Of a stretch of 10,602 nt of DNA, positions 1 through 6,445 are shown in pieces. Source of the DNA: an uncultured Verrucomicrobiota bacterium (GTDB lineage: Bacteria > Verrucomicrobiota > Verrucomicrobiia > Methylacidiphilales > Verrucolacustridaceae). Below the pieces are notes generated by a model. That model did no database searches and was not told the origin of the DNA. It saw only the letters and a program-made list of their open reading frames with translations. The DNA lies in NCBI GenBank assembly GCA_903905395.1, contig CAIVGD010000229.1, forward strand, positions 1-10,602, read 5' to 3'. A program made the translations under genes and the position numbers. Each line of letters begins with the position of its first letter. The stretch's first letter is position 1.

Positions 1-1
1 C

Positions 2-205
2 TACCGCGGGAGCGAGTACATGGTGGACTTCCTCCCCAAGGTAAAGTTGGAGATTATCCTGGGCGATGCCCTCGTGGAAAAGGCGGTCGCCGCCATCCTC
101 AAGGCCGCCAAAACCGGGAAAATCGGCGACGGCAAAATTTTTGTCCTCCCTGTGGATGAGGCCATCCGCATCCGAACCGAGGACAAGGGAGAGAAGGCAG
201 TTTGA
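2..205 (+). CDS. glnB: Nitrogen regulatory protein PII (GlnB/GlnK), 3' end only
   Basis: This is the C-terminal 67 codons of a PII signalling protein; the 5' part lies outside the window. The first visible residues, YRGSEYMVDFLPKVKLE, form the end of the T-loop. The leading Tyr corresponds to the uridylylated Tyr51 of enterobacterial GlnB. The stretch TGKIGDGKIFVLPVDEAIRIRT matches the conserved PII C-terminal signature that helps bind ATP/ADP. PII is a cytosolic trimer that reports 2-oxoglutarate, ATP and glutamine status to glutamine synthetase adenylyltransferase and other targets. It stops at a TGA only 46 bp before the chosen glnA start, so glnB-glnA is probably one operon. GlnB and GlnK cannot be separated from this fragment; linkage to glnA rather than to amtB favours GlnB. 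Confidence 0.95.
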   Translation, partial: YRGSEYMVDFLPKVKLEIILGDALVEKAVAAILKAAKTGKIGDGKIFVLPVDEAIRIRTEDKGEKAV

Positions 206-236
206 CATGCCCCAAAACAATTCAGCACCCAGTAAG

Positions 237-243
237 AAAGGAA
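237..243 (+). promoter_or_regulatory. Ribosome binding site deciding the glnA start
   Basis: AAAGGAA lies 8 bp before ATG 252. The competing in-frame ATG at 207 is preceded by GGGAGAGAAGG at 188-198, inside the end of glnB, so two initiation sites are physically possible. Family alignment of the N-terminus favours 252. Confidence 0.6.
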
Positions 244-251
244 CCAAAGCT

Positions 252-1685
252 ATGACCGAAAAATATCTAAACGCAAAATCAGGAAAAGAAGTTCTCGAGT
301 TTGCCAAGGCCCACCAGGCCCGCTTGGTGGATTACAAATTCTGTGACATCCCCGGCACCTGGCAGCACTTCACCACCACCCTCGCCGAACTCGAGGAATC
401 CACCTTCAAGGAAGGCTTGGGCTTTGACGGTTCTTCCATCCGTGGGTGGAAGTCGATCAACGCGTCCGACATGCTCGTGTTGCCCGATCCGGCCACCGCC
501 ATGATCGACCCGTTTAACGCCGAACCGACACTGAGTCTGATCTGCACCGTGATCGACCCGATCACCAAGCAGACGTACGAACGAGATCCGCGGAGCATTG
601 CCCTGCGGGCGGAAAAATATCTCCAGAGCACGAAGATCGGCGACACCGCATTCTTCGGGCCCGAGGCGGAATTCTTCATCTTTGACGATGTCCGGTACGA
701 CTCCTCGTCCCGCGGATCGTTCTATCAGGTGGACTCGGCGGAAGGCATCTTCAACAGCGGTCGCGAAGAACTGCCGAACACCGGCTACAAGATTCGCCAC
801 AAGGAAGGGTATTTTCCGGTCCCTCCGGCCGACACTCAGCAAGATATCCGCAACGAGATTACCCTCATGCTCGAGGATCTCGGAGTGCAGATCGAGCGCC
901 AGCACCACGAGGTGGCCACCGCCGGTCAGGCGGAGATCGATATCCGCTTCGACACGCTCGTCAGCACGGGCGACAAGATGAACCTCTACAAGTATGTCGT
1001 CCGGAATGTCGCAAAACGACACGGCAAGACGGCCACCTTCATGCCCAAGCCTCTCTTCGGAGACAACGGCTCGGGGATGCACTGCCACCAGAGCATCTGG
1101 AAGGACGGCAAACCACTCTTCGCCGGCAAGGGCTATGCGAACCTGAGCGAGCTCGCCCTCTTCTACATCGGCGGGATCATCAAACACGCACGGGCACTTA
1201 CCGCCATCACCAATCCGACGACGAACAGCTTCAAGCGGCTCGTCCCCGGATTCGAGGCGCCGGTGAATTTCGCCTACAGCGCGAGGAACCGGAGTGCGGC
1301 CATCCGCATCCCGACATATTCCTCCAACCCGAAGTCGGTCCGCATCGAGTTTCGCACACCCGATCCGGCGGCGAACCCGTATCTGGCCTGCGCGGCCCAA
1401 CTCCTGGCGGGGATGGACGGCATTCAAAACCGGATTCACCCTGGCGATCCGATGGACAAGAATCTGTACGAGCTTCCGGCTAAGGAGCTCGCCAAAGTGC
1501 CCAGCGCGCCCGATTCCCTGTTGGGGGCGGCCCAAGCCCTCGAGAAGGATCACGAGTTCCTGCTCAAGGGAGATGTCTTCACCAAGGATGTGGTGGAAAC
1601 GATAATCGACATGAGGGTCAAGGATTACGACTCACTCCGCCTCCGTCCTCACCCGCATGAATTTTTCATGTACTACGACGTCTGA
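252..1685 (+). CDS. glnA: Glutamine synthetase type I (GSI-beta)
   Basis: The protein has 477 residues, typical for a dodecameric GSI that makes glutamine from glutamate, ammonia and ATP. Visible motifs are FDGSSIRGW (about 58-66), FGPEAEFF (135-142) with metal-binding glutamates, the ATP-binding GSGMHCHQS (273-281), the NPTTNSFKRLVPGFEAP block (321-337) and RNRSAAIRIP (345-354). NLYELPA near 404-410 places a Tyr at about 406, the position adenylylated in GSI-beta enzymes. With PII encoded next door this implies classic PII/adenylyltransferase control. I chose ATG 252 because AAAGGAA at 237-243 sits 8 bp upstream and the protein then begins at the usual place. An in-frame ATG at 207 with its own purine-rich upstream sequence would add 15 residues rich in Asn, Ser and Lys and cannot be excluded. 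A strong terminator follows. Confidence 0.97.
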   Translation: MTEKYLNAKSGKEVLEFAKAHQARLVDYKFCDIPGTWQHFTTTLAELEESTFKEGLGFDGSSIRGWKSINASDMLVLPDPATAMIDPFNAEPTLSLICTVIDPITKQTYERDPRSIALRAEKYLQSTKIGDTAFFGPEAEFFIFDDVRYDSSSRGSFYQVDSAEGIFNSGREELPNTGYKIRHKEGYFPVPPADTQQDIRNEITLMLEDLGVQIERQHHEVATAGQAEIDIRFDTLVSTGDKMNLYKYVVRNVAKRHGKTATFMPKPLFGDNGSGMHCHQSIWKDGKPLFAGKGYANLSELALFYIGGIIKHARALTAITNPTTNSFKRLVPGFEAPVNFAYSARNRSAAIRIPTYSSNPKSVRIEFRTPDPAANPYLACAAQLLAGMDGIQNRIHPGDPMDKNLYELPAKELAKVPSAPDSLLGAAQALEKDHEFLLKGDVFTKDVVETIIDMRVKDYDSLRLRPHPHEFFMYYDV

Positions 1686-1709
1686 TTCGTCGAACTGAAA
1701 CACCCTCGT

Positions 1710-1747
1710 AAAATCCCCGGTGGCCATCCCACCGGGGATTTTCTTTT
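1710..1747 (+). terminator. Rho-independent terminator of glnA
   Basis: A perfect 14-bp stem (1710-1723 pairing with 1729-1742) closes a 5-nt loop. The stem is GC-rich in the middle and A/T at the base, and CTTTTT follows. It lies 24 bp after the glnA stop and would end glnB-glnA transcription before the oppositely oriented toxin gene. Confidence 0.93.
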
Positions 1748-1801
1748 TAAGGGCAAAGGGCTGAAGTCGACCGCAGGGCGACCGGCCGGTTCGTCATTCC
1801 A

Positions 1802-2188
1802 TCACCAAATTCTCTTCACCCCGTACTGATCGAACGAGGAGTCGCGACTCACCACGACCACTCCTATTTCCTGCGCTTGGCATACTTGGATGCGGTCAAA
1901 CGGGTCGCCGTGATGCGGTGGCAAATTCATCACCCCAGTGGCGGCATAAAAGGAAAGAGGGAGCAGCTCGATTCCATTTTTCTCCAGAATTTTCGGCTAG
2001 GACCTGCGCAGATCGTAAGGCAGCTTTAATTTTTTCAGCCCAATCTTGATCGAGGCTTCCCACAAACTTGCAATACCGATGAAGGAATCATTCGCAGGAT
2101 CCTCGATCGCTTCGGCCGCCTCGCTGGACAGTTCGGGGGAATCTTGAAAAAAGAAGATCCAAGCGTTTGTATCCAAAAGAAGTTTCAA
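1802..2188 (-). pseudogene. vapC: VapC-type PIN-domain toxin with an in-frame amber codon
   Basis: Read as one frame this is 128 codons, the normal size for a VapC ribonuclease, interrupted only by TAG at 1997-1999 (codon 64). Before the stop it reads MKLLLDTNAW, then GIASLWEASIK, then LPYDLRRS. After the stop it continues PKILEKNGIELLPLSF, HHGDPFDRIQ and VSRDSSFDQYGVKRIW. All PIN acidic residues are present: Asp6, Glu44, Asp95/Asp98 and Asp116. They lie on both sides of the stop, so a product ending at codon 63 lacks half the Mg-dependent nuclease site. One base change from TTG (Leu) would create the TAG. The start is a TTG at 2186-2188 whose last two bases overlap the antitoxin stop, which suggests translational coupling. 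A sequencing error or partial amber suppression are alternatives to a dead gene. Confidence 0.88.
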
Positions 2189-2418
2189 GGCATGTAAGGA
2201 CGAAATTCGGGAAGGGGGGCATCGAAGTCTTTCGAGATATGAAACCCTTTGCCCTGGGCTGAGCCACGGCGGGGTCGACCACCCGAGAAGGCTGGTTTCC
2301 AGCTCGGCCACCCGTTTTCCATGCGGGTGATGAAAATTGTTTTTCCCTCTTCCACGGAATCCAAAAGCGCCAAAAGTTTTGTCTTAGCCTCAAAAAGACC
2401 GACCTCATTGATCTTCAT
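2185..2418 (-). pseudogene. vapB: Phd/VapB-type antitoxin with compensated frameshifts
   Basis: The gene has 77 codons starting at ATG 2416-2418. The N-terminal part, VGLFEAKTKLLALLDSVEEG followed by KTIFITR, is the Phd/YefM DNA-binding fold. The C-terminal FHISKDFDAPLPEF is the usual toxin-wrapping tail of Phd antitoxins that partner PIN toxins of this subgroup. In between, residues 33-41 read MENGWPSWK, which is not family-like. Reading the same DNA one base shifted gives HGKRVAELE, the conserved continuation. The data therefore fit a one-base loss next to 2323 and a one-base gain in the T-run 2296-2298, which restores the frame. The antitoxin remains open end to end and could still fold, but the core strand after ITR is altered. 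No convincing Shine-Dalgarno precedes the start. It is overlapped by the toxin start, as in functional pairs. Confidence 0.82.
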
Positions 2419-2639
2419 ATAATAAAAACCAGTCAAACCAGTTAAAACTGCAAGCCCAATGACAATCAAAGCGGCTGGTGGGAATACCCGCCCAACATTT
2501 TTTCAATTTTGAATGCATCGGTCGGGCGGCAGTCCTACTCCGTACGGACAAAGAGCGATTATTTTTTATCCACCACCTATCCGCAGGGTGGAAGGCTTGA
2601 CGCTCGACAATGCGATTTGTGGGGAGCAACCTCCCGCCT
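2419..2639. other. Divergent intergenic region between the toxin-antitoxin pair and the HpsJ-like gene
   Basis: These 221 bp contain no gene I can support. On the - strand just upstream of the antitoxin a 9-bp unit, ACTGGTTTG, occurs in tandem with one change in the second copy. Such a position would suit an autoregulatory operator of a Phd-type antitoxin, but this is inference. On the + strand TTGACG at 2597-2602 resembles a -35 box without a good -10 partner. GGGGAG at 2622-2627 is a weak, rather distant ribosome site for the next gene. Confidence 0.3.
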
Positions 2640-3323
2640 ATGAAAAACACATCCAATCCCGCTCCCCAGATCATCCGAGTCGTCGGCTACGGCCTCCTCG
2701 CCTTCGCCGGCATAGACCTTCTTTTTCAACTGCTCGCCAACCCCTTCGGCGGCGCGCTCCAAGCTTTCCGCTTTAGTTCTGGCCTAGTCGATCGCACCCC
2801 CGTGCCTCTTCTGGCCCTCGGCGTTCTCCTCGCCTTCCCGCGGGTCATGCCACTTCCCATCGAAAGAACCATCATGCGCCTGCTCTCTTTCGTTCCCTTC
2901 GTCTACGCTGGAGGATTCCTTCTAGTAATCGTCGCGGCATTGACCACGGGCAACCGTCTCATTGGCGTGGCCGAACAGCAGATTGCCACACAGAGTCAGG
3001 CCCAAATGCGGCAGTTGGAAACCACCGTGGATCGGGTTAAGACACTCGGACCCACAGAGCTTCAAAGTGTCGTGTCCAACTTCAACCAACAGAACCGCAC
3101 CACCCTCCAGTCCGCTGAATTCGTCTCCAAACTGATCCAGCAGACCGACACCCAAAAGGCCCAACTCAGGGAAGGCACGGCTCGCGCCCTGCAAAGCCAG
3201 CGTCGCGCGATGACCCTCGAACTCCTCAAGGTTCTGCTAGGTGCCGTCGCAGGCTCTGGCGTCATGTTCCTTCTCGGATTAACTGGCGGTTGGGCCCGCA
3301 GTCCGGGCGCAGGCCAAGGCTGA
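2640..3323 (+). CDS. HpsJ-like membrane protein with a periplasmic coiled-coil segment
   Basis: The protein has 227 residues. The sequence shows four hydrophobic stretches: about 12-33 (GYGLLAFAGIDLLFQLL), 54-66, 81-103 (FVPFVYAGGFLLVIVAALTT) and 193-217 (LLKVLLGAVAGSGVMFLLGL). Between the third and fourth lies a Gln-rich polar segment of about 90 residues that looks helical or coiled-coil. This layout, together with the N-terminal VVGYGLL and the phrase LVDRTPVPLL, resembles the HpsJ family known from cyanobacteria, where hps genes are linked to hormogonium polysaccharide and motility. I recognise the family by pattern only. Its function here is unknown. I start it at ATG 2640; an ATG at 2610 would add ten residues but has no ribosome site. 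The gene ends 14 bp before the osmC-like start, so the two are probably cotranscribed. Confidence 0.7.
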   Translation: MKNTSNPAPQIIRVVGYGLLAFAGIDLLFQLLANPFGGALQAFRFSSGLVDRTPVPLLALGVLLAFPRVMPLPIERTIMRLLSFVPFVYAGGFLLVIVAALTTGNRLIGVAEQQIATQSQAQMRQLETTVDRVKTLGPTELQSVVSNFNQQNRTTLQSAEFVSKLIQQTDTQKAQLREGTARALQSQRRAMTLELLKVLLGAVAGSGVMFLLGLTGGWARSPGAGQG

Positions 3324-3337
3324 TCCAGAGATTTCCT

Positions 3338-3748
3338 TTGGTAAAAACTTCCGTCCGCTACGATGGCCAGCTCCACTGCGAGGCCATCCACGGGCCTTCC
3401 GGAAAACAATTAGAGACCGACGCCCCCGTCGATAACGAAGGCAGGGGAGAAAGTTTTTCTCCGACCGATCTCGTCGCCACCGCCCTGGCCACCTGCATGG
3501 CCACCCTCATGGGAATCGTCGCCAAACGGCACGGGATCCGGCTCGAAGGAATGGAAGTTGAGACCACCAAGGAAATGAGTACCGACACGCCTCGGCGGAT
3601 TACAGCGTTACAATCCAAGATCATCGTTCCGCTTCCAGAAAATCATCCGCAAAGAAAACTGCTCGAAGCCGCCGCCCTCGACTGCCCCGTCTGCCACAGC
3701 ATCGATCCCCGTATCCAAAAATCAGTCGAGTTCGTCTGGAAAAAATAA
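3338..3748 (+). CDS. OsmC/Ohr-family thiol peroxidase-like protein
   Basis: The 136-residue protein belongs to the OsmC superfamily of small dimeric Cys-based hydroperoxide reductases. The signature GRGESFSPTDLVATALATCM (about 35-54) carries the first catalytic Cys at about 53. The second lies in LDCPVCHSI at about 116, with an extra Cys at 119. KMNQ-type Arg regions are less clear, so OsmC-like is safer than Ohr. The start is inferred as TTG 3338, giving MVKTSVRYDG, the usual N-terminus of this group, with a weak AGAG ribosome site at 3327-3330. An upstream TTG at 3290 lies inside the preceding gene and would add a non-homologous extension. The gene follows the HpsJ-like gene after 14 bp and faces the tRNA gene convergently. 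A cytosolic role against organic peroxides is expected from the family. Confidence 0.9.
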   Translation: MVKTSVRYDGQLHCEAIHGPSGKQLETDAPVDNEGRGESFSPTDLVATALATCMATLMGIVAKRHGIRLEGMEVETTKEMSTDTPRRITALQSKIIVPLPENHPQRKLLEAAALDCPVCHSIDPRIQKSVEFVWKK

Positions 3749-3814
3749 ATATAGGGCGGCCATTCCTGCCCCCCCCACCGCGCTAGCCAATAATCCCCTC
3801 CAGGAAGTGAGATG

Positions 3815-3843
3815 CCCTGTCCTTGTTGGCACTTCGGACAGGG
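3815..3843 (-). repeat. Inverted repeat linking the tRNA 3' acceptor strand to its trailer
   Basis: CCCTGTCC, containing the 3' acceptor strand of the tRNA, is followed 13 nt later in the trailer by its exact complement GGACAGGG. The 8-bp pairing equals the strength of the tRNA's own acceptor stem. The trailer copy also repeats the tRNA 5' end, GGACAGG. It may act as a trailer hairpin or simply be left over from a lost tandem tRNA copy. Confidence 0.6.
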
Positions 3844-3921
3844 AGGGATTCGAACCCTCGGTTGGTTTTACCCAACACACGCTTTCCAGGCGAGCCCGAT
3901 AGACCACTCCGGCACCTGTCC
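3835..3921 (-). tRNA. tRNA-Ser (GGA anticodon)
   Basis: The 87-nt gene folds as a class II tRNA. The acceptor strands are GGACAGG and CCTGTCC with discriminator G. The D-stem is CCG/CGG. The anticodon loop is CTGGAAA with GGA at positions 34-36. The long variable arm has a GTTGG/CCAAC stem, and the T-arm is GAGGG-TTCGAAT-CCCTC. The serine assignment rests on the GGA anticodon and the long variable arm. The anticodon stem CTCGC/GCGTG has one U-U mismatch at pair 28-42. The 3' CCA is not encoded and must be added enzymatically. A TATATT box lies 12 bp upstream (3933-3938 on the + strand) as a possible -10 element. Confidence 0.96.
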
Positions 3922-4012
3922 CTGAATTTAGAAATATACACACAAAACCTCCTGCCTGCGAGTCGATTTCAAAGGTGGGGCGGCACTCCAGCCTGTGCCT
4001 CGCAGAAGGACT

Positions 4013-4018
4013 TATAAT
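4013..4018 (+). promoter_or_regulatory. Candidate -10 box upstream of the glycosyltransferase gene
   Basis: A perfect TATAAT lies about 70 bp before the glycosyltransferase start, in otherwise GC-rich DNA. I see no good -35 at 16-18 bp, so this is only a candidate. Between it and the start lies a short TTTCCGC-type tandem repeat at about 4040-4059. Confidence 0.35.
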
Positions 4019-4088
4019 AGGGAATTCTCTGGTTTTAGCGTTCCGCTTTCCGCTTTCCGAAAATCCCATGGGCGATATTCTTACACCC

Positions 4089-4880
4089 ATGTCCGCCCCC
4101 CTCCCTATCTCCGTCTGCCTGATCTCCGGGCCCGACGCCGGCCGGATCGGCCTCGCCCTCGAAAGCATCCGAGGCTGGACCGCCGAAATCATCGTCATCG
4201 TTAACGATGACGTTTCCGATGGGACCGACAAACTCGCCGAACAGTATGGCGCTAAAGTCTTCCGCGAACCCTGGAAGGAGCACATCGCCCAGAAAAACTC
4301 CGCTGCCGCCAAAGCCACACAACCATGGATCCTTGGACTCGATTCCGATGAAGAGATCTCTCCCAAACTGAAAGATTCGATCACCCGGTTCTTTCTCTCC
4401 GCCCAGGCCGGCCGACCCGACGCCCTTCGGATGCACCGCTGTTCTCTTTTCCTCGGACGCTGGATTCGTCACGGCGACTGGTATCCCGATTGGCAGACGC
4501 GTTTATGGCGGGCAGGACGAGCGAAGTGGGGTGGAATAGATCCCCACGACCGGCTCGAAGTGACAGGCCCTATTGGAACGCTGGCCGGAGATATCCTACA
4601 CTACTCGAATCCTTCGATCTCCAGCTATGTCTCAAAAATAAACTACTTCTCCGATCTGTATTTGAAATCGCGCCTGAAAAAAGGATCTCGTTGGTCGCCG
4701 GCTGAGGCCGCCTTCCGCGCGTTCTGGCGATTCTTCCGCGCTTACTTCATCCGACTCGGCTTTCTCGACGGCTTTCCCGGCTTCTACATCGCGGCCTCCA
4801 CCTTCTACTCGACCCTCGTCCGCCACACTCGGTTACTCGAGCACAACCTCAGTCGCCGGCCCATTCCTCCCAAGCCTTAG
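4089..4880 (+). CDS. Family 2 glycosyltransferase, WaaE/KdtX-like
   Basis: The protein has 263 residues with a GT-A fold. It opens with PISVCLISGPDAGRIGLAL, the nucleotide-sugar binding beta-alpha start. This is followed by TAEIIVIVNDDVSDGTDKLA, the block FREPWKEHIAQKNSAAAKA, and GLDSDEEIS near residue 83, which supplies the DXD-type metal site. KEPWxGxxxQKNxA with LDxDE is typical of the WaaE/KdtX group, which adds a sugar to the lipopolysaccharide core. The end (FLDGFPGFYIAASTFYSTLVRH) matches the membrane-associating C-terminus of that group. The acceptor sugar cannot be read from sequence. The start is uncertain: ATG 4089 gives the usual N-terminus, ATG 4068 would add seven residues, and neither has a clear ribosome site. 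It appears to be a single gene, followed by an oppositely oriented neighbour. Confidence 0.88.
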   Translation: MSAPLPISVCLISGPDAGRIGLALESIRGWTAEIIVIVNDDVSDGTDKLAEQYGAKVFREPWKEHIAQKNSAAAKATQPWILGLDSDEEISPKLKDSITRFFLSAQAGRPDALRMHRCSLFLGRWIRHGDWYPDWQTRLWRAGRAKWGGIDPHDRLEVTGPIGTLAGDILHYSNPSISSYVSKINYFSDLYLKSRLKKGSRWSPAEAAFRAFWRFFRAYFIRLGFLDGFPGFYIAASTFYSTLVRHTRLLEHNLSRRPIPPKP

Positions 4881-4977
4881 TCGATGGGGTGGTAATTTTA
4901 TTGTTGGTGGGGGCGTTGCGTGCGTTCTCCGCGGGGTGGAAAGAGTGACAATGAATGCGGGTGTTTTTCTCCGCCCT

Positions 4978-6171
4978 TCAGCTCAATCCTAATCTCCGTA
5001 CAATTTCCGCCCCGATCGACAAACTCGCCGTCGCGGCTGGTGAAGGTGCATTCACGACATGAAGAATTCCCGGACCCTCGACAAAAGAAAAATCCTCCAC
5101 AAGCGCCCCGTCGGAAGACATGGCTTGCGCCCGAACCCCCGCCAAGCCCGGCTCCAGATCTTCTGTTTGGATCTCTGGAACCAACTTTTGCAAAGACCTA
5201 CAAAACTCTTTCCGACTAAGCGAACGATAAACCTCATAACTGCAAATCGACGGATACTTGACCATGAACCTCCACAAACCAGGGAAGGTAATGCTTTCCG
5301 CAAAGTCCCTTAGATGAATGTCACCCCATGAGTAACCTTCGCGAGCCATCGCCATAACGGCATTCGGACCTGCCTCCACTCCGCCTTTCACCATTCGGGT
5401 GAAATGGACCCCAAGAAAAGGGAAATCAGGATTGGGCACTGGATAAATCAGATTACGAACCAAACTTTCTCGCTCCTTGCGGATCACGAAATACTCCCCA
5501 CGAAAGGGGATGATCTTGGCTTCAGACTTGAGGCCTGATTTTTTCACCATCCGGTCGGAATACAGGCCCGCACATGAAATCACCTGTTTAGCCGAAAAAT
5601 CGCCAGACGAAGTAATCACCTTCCAGGCTCCATTTTCCATCACAAATCGGCGAACTTCTGTTCCCGTCCGAATCGTTCCACCTTGGCCACGAATGACCTT
5701 GGCCATGGCTTCCACCACACCTCCGTAATCCACGATCCCTTCCTCCGGCACATGAAGAGCCGCCAATCCCGCGGCGTGTGGCTCGATTTCTCGGATCTGT
5801 TCCGCCGTCAACCGCCGCAAGCCCTTCAACCCGTTCGCCGCGCCTCGGGCGCAAAGTTTTTCCAATCTGGGTAACTCATCCCTCTCCGTGGCCACCACGA
5901 TCTTGCCGCACTGTTCGTACGCCACCTTGTGTTCCTTGCAGAACTCCACCATTTGGCGAAGTCCCTCCACCGCCAACTTCGCCTTGAGCGAGCCTGGTTT
6001 GTAATAAAGTCCAGCGTGCAGAACCCCGCTGTTGTGTCCTGTTTGGTGTCGCCCCAATTCGGACTCTTTTTCCAAAAGAGCAACCGAAGCCCCCGGTCGT
6101 GCCCCCAGAATCCGTAGGGCTGTCGCTAATCCGACAATCCCCCCGCCAACGACAATAAAATCATGATCCAT
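4978..6171 (-). CDS. lhgO: L-2-hydroxyglutarate oxidase/dehydrogenase
   Basis: The 397-residue FAD enzyme belongs to the DAO fold and matches the LhgO (YgaF) length. The N-terminal FIVVGGGIVGLATALRIL is the FAD dinucleotide-binding motif (GGGIVG about 9-14). It is followed by Glu34, then GRHQTGHNSGVLHAGLYY (40-57), the signature of L-2-hydroxyglutarate dehydrogenases, and PFRGEYFVI and GVRAQAMSSDGALVEDF near the C-terminus. It oxidises L-2-hydroxyglutarate to 2-oxoglutarate, passing electrons to oxygen or the quinone pool, and so removes a side product or feeds a lysine/glutarate route. No csiD or gabT-type gene is adjacent. The start ATG 6169-6171 is fixed by the flavin motif, although no good Shine-Dalgarno is visible. 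It follows the MDR dehydrogenase on the same strand after 274 bp, so it is probably transcribed separately. Confidence 0.95.
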   Translation of the reverse strand: MDHDFIVVGGGIVGLATALRILGARPGASVALLEKESELGRHQTGHNSGVLHAGLYYKPGSLKAKLAVEGLRQMVEFCKEHKVAYEQCGKIVVATERDELPRLEKLCARGAANGLKGLRRLTAEQIREIEPHAAGLAALHVPEEGIVDYGGVVEAMAKVIRGQGGTIRTGTEVRRFVMENGAWKVITSSGDFSAKQVISCAGLYSDRMVKKSGLKSEAKIIPFRGEYFVIRKERESLVRNLIYPVPNPDFPFLGVHFTRMVKGGVEAGPNAVMAMAREGYSWGDIHLRDFAESITFPGLWRFMVKYPSICSYEVYRSLSRKEFCRSLQKLVPEIQTEDLEPGLAGVRAQAMSSDGALVEDFSFVEGPGILHVVNAPSPAATASLSIGAEIVRRLGLS

Positions 6172-6445
6172 GAGGCGACCAAGATAACCGATTCATCCCC
6201 GACAACAAAACACCATTACTTGCTCACCTTTTCCACGCTCCAAACAATGCAGAGCAGGTCCTGCGACCGCATCCCGCAGATTCGATGAGTTTGTTAAAGG
6301 CTTGAGACTAGGAAATTTTCACAACAAACGCTCAAGCAGTTGAAAGGCAGCAAGATCAGTCGACACCAGCCAATGGAAGCAGGTGAGCGCTTTTGTTTGG
6401 ATCTGGAGGTCTCAAAAACAGCACTCCTTTTTGGGCTTAACCTCC
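6172..6445. other. Intergenic region between the MDR dehydrogenase and lhgO
   Basis: I find no gene in these 274 bp. The region holds the left arm and most of the interior of the 16-bp inverted repeat described separately. It also holds a shorter GCTTGAG/CTCAAGC pair (6300-6306, 6331-6337) and, directly after the MDR stop, an imperfect GGAGGT/ACCTCC hairpin (6405-6445) without a T-run. The lhgO promoter should lie in 6172-6300, but no clear boxes stand out. Confidence 0.4.
6296..6311. repeat. Left arm of a 16-bp inverted repeat (one mismatch)
   Basis: This arm pairs with 6471-6486: 15 of 16 positions match, including a perfect 11-bp core CTTGAGACTAG against CTAGTCTCAAG. The 159-bp interior contains no gene of its own, only the last codons of the MDR dehydrogenase and intergenic DNA. 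Confidence 0.7.

Noticed and set aside
279..1553. A 424-codon open frame on the - strand opposite glnA
   Set aside because: It is the antisense of a highly conserved gene, has no recognisable domain, and arises from the GC-biased codon use of glnA.
2539..2548. Ten-base palindrome TCCGTACGGA upstream of the HpsJ-like gene
   Set aside because: It is short, single copy and not placed relative to any promoter; chance is a sufficient explanation.
3769..3776. Run of eight C residues after the OsmC-like gene as a phase-variation tract
   Set aside because: It lies between convergent genes, outside any coding or promoter region, so slippage would have no evident effect.
3835..3921. tRNA-Ser as a mobile-element attachment site
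   Set aside because: No integrase or second copy of the tRNA 3' end in direct orientation is present; only the short trailer repeat is seen.
6405..6445. Hairpin directly after the MDR dehydrogenase stop as a terminator
   Set aside because: The GGAGGT/ACCTCC stem is interrupted and asymmetric, and no T-run follows on the transcribed strand.
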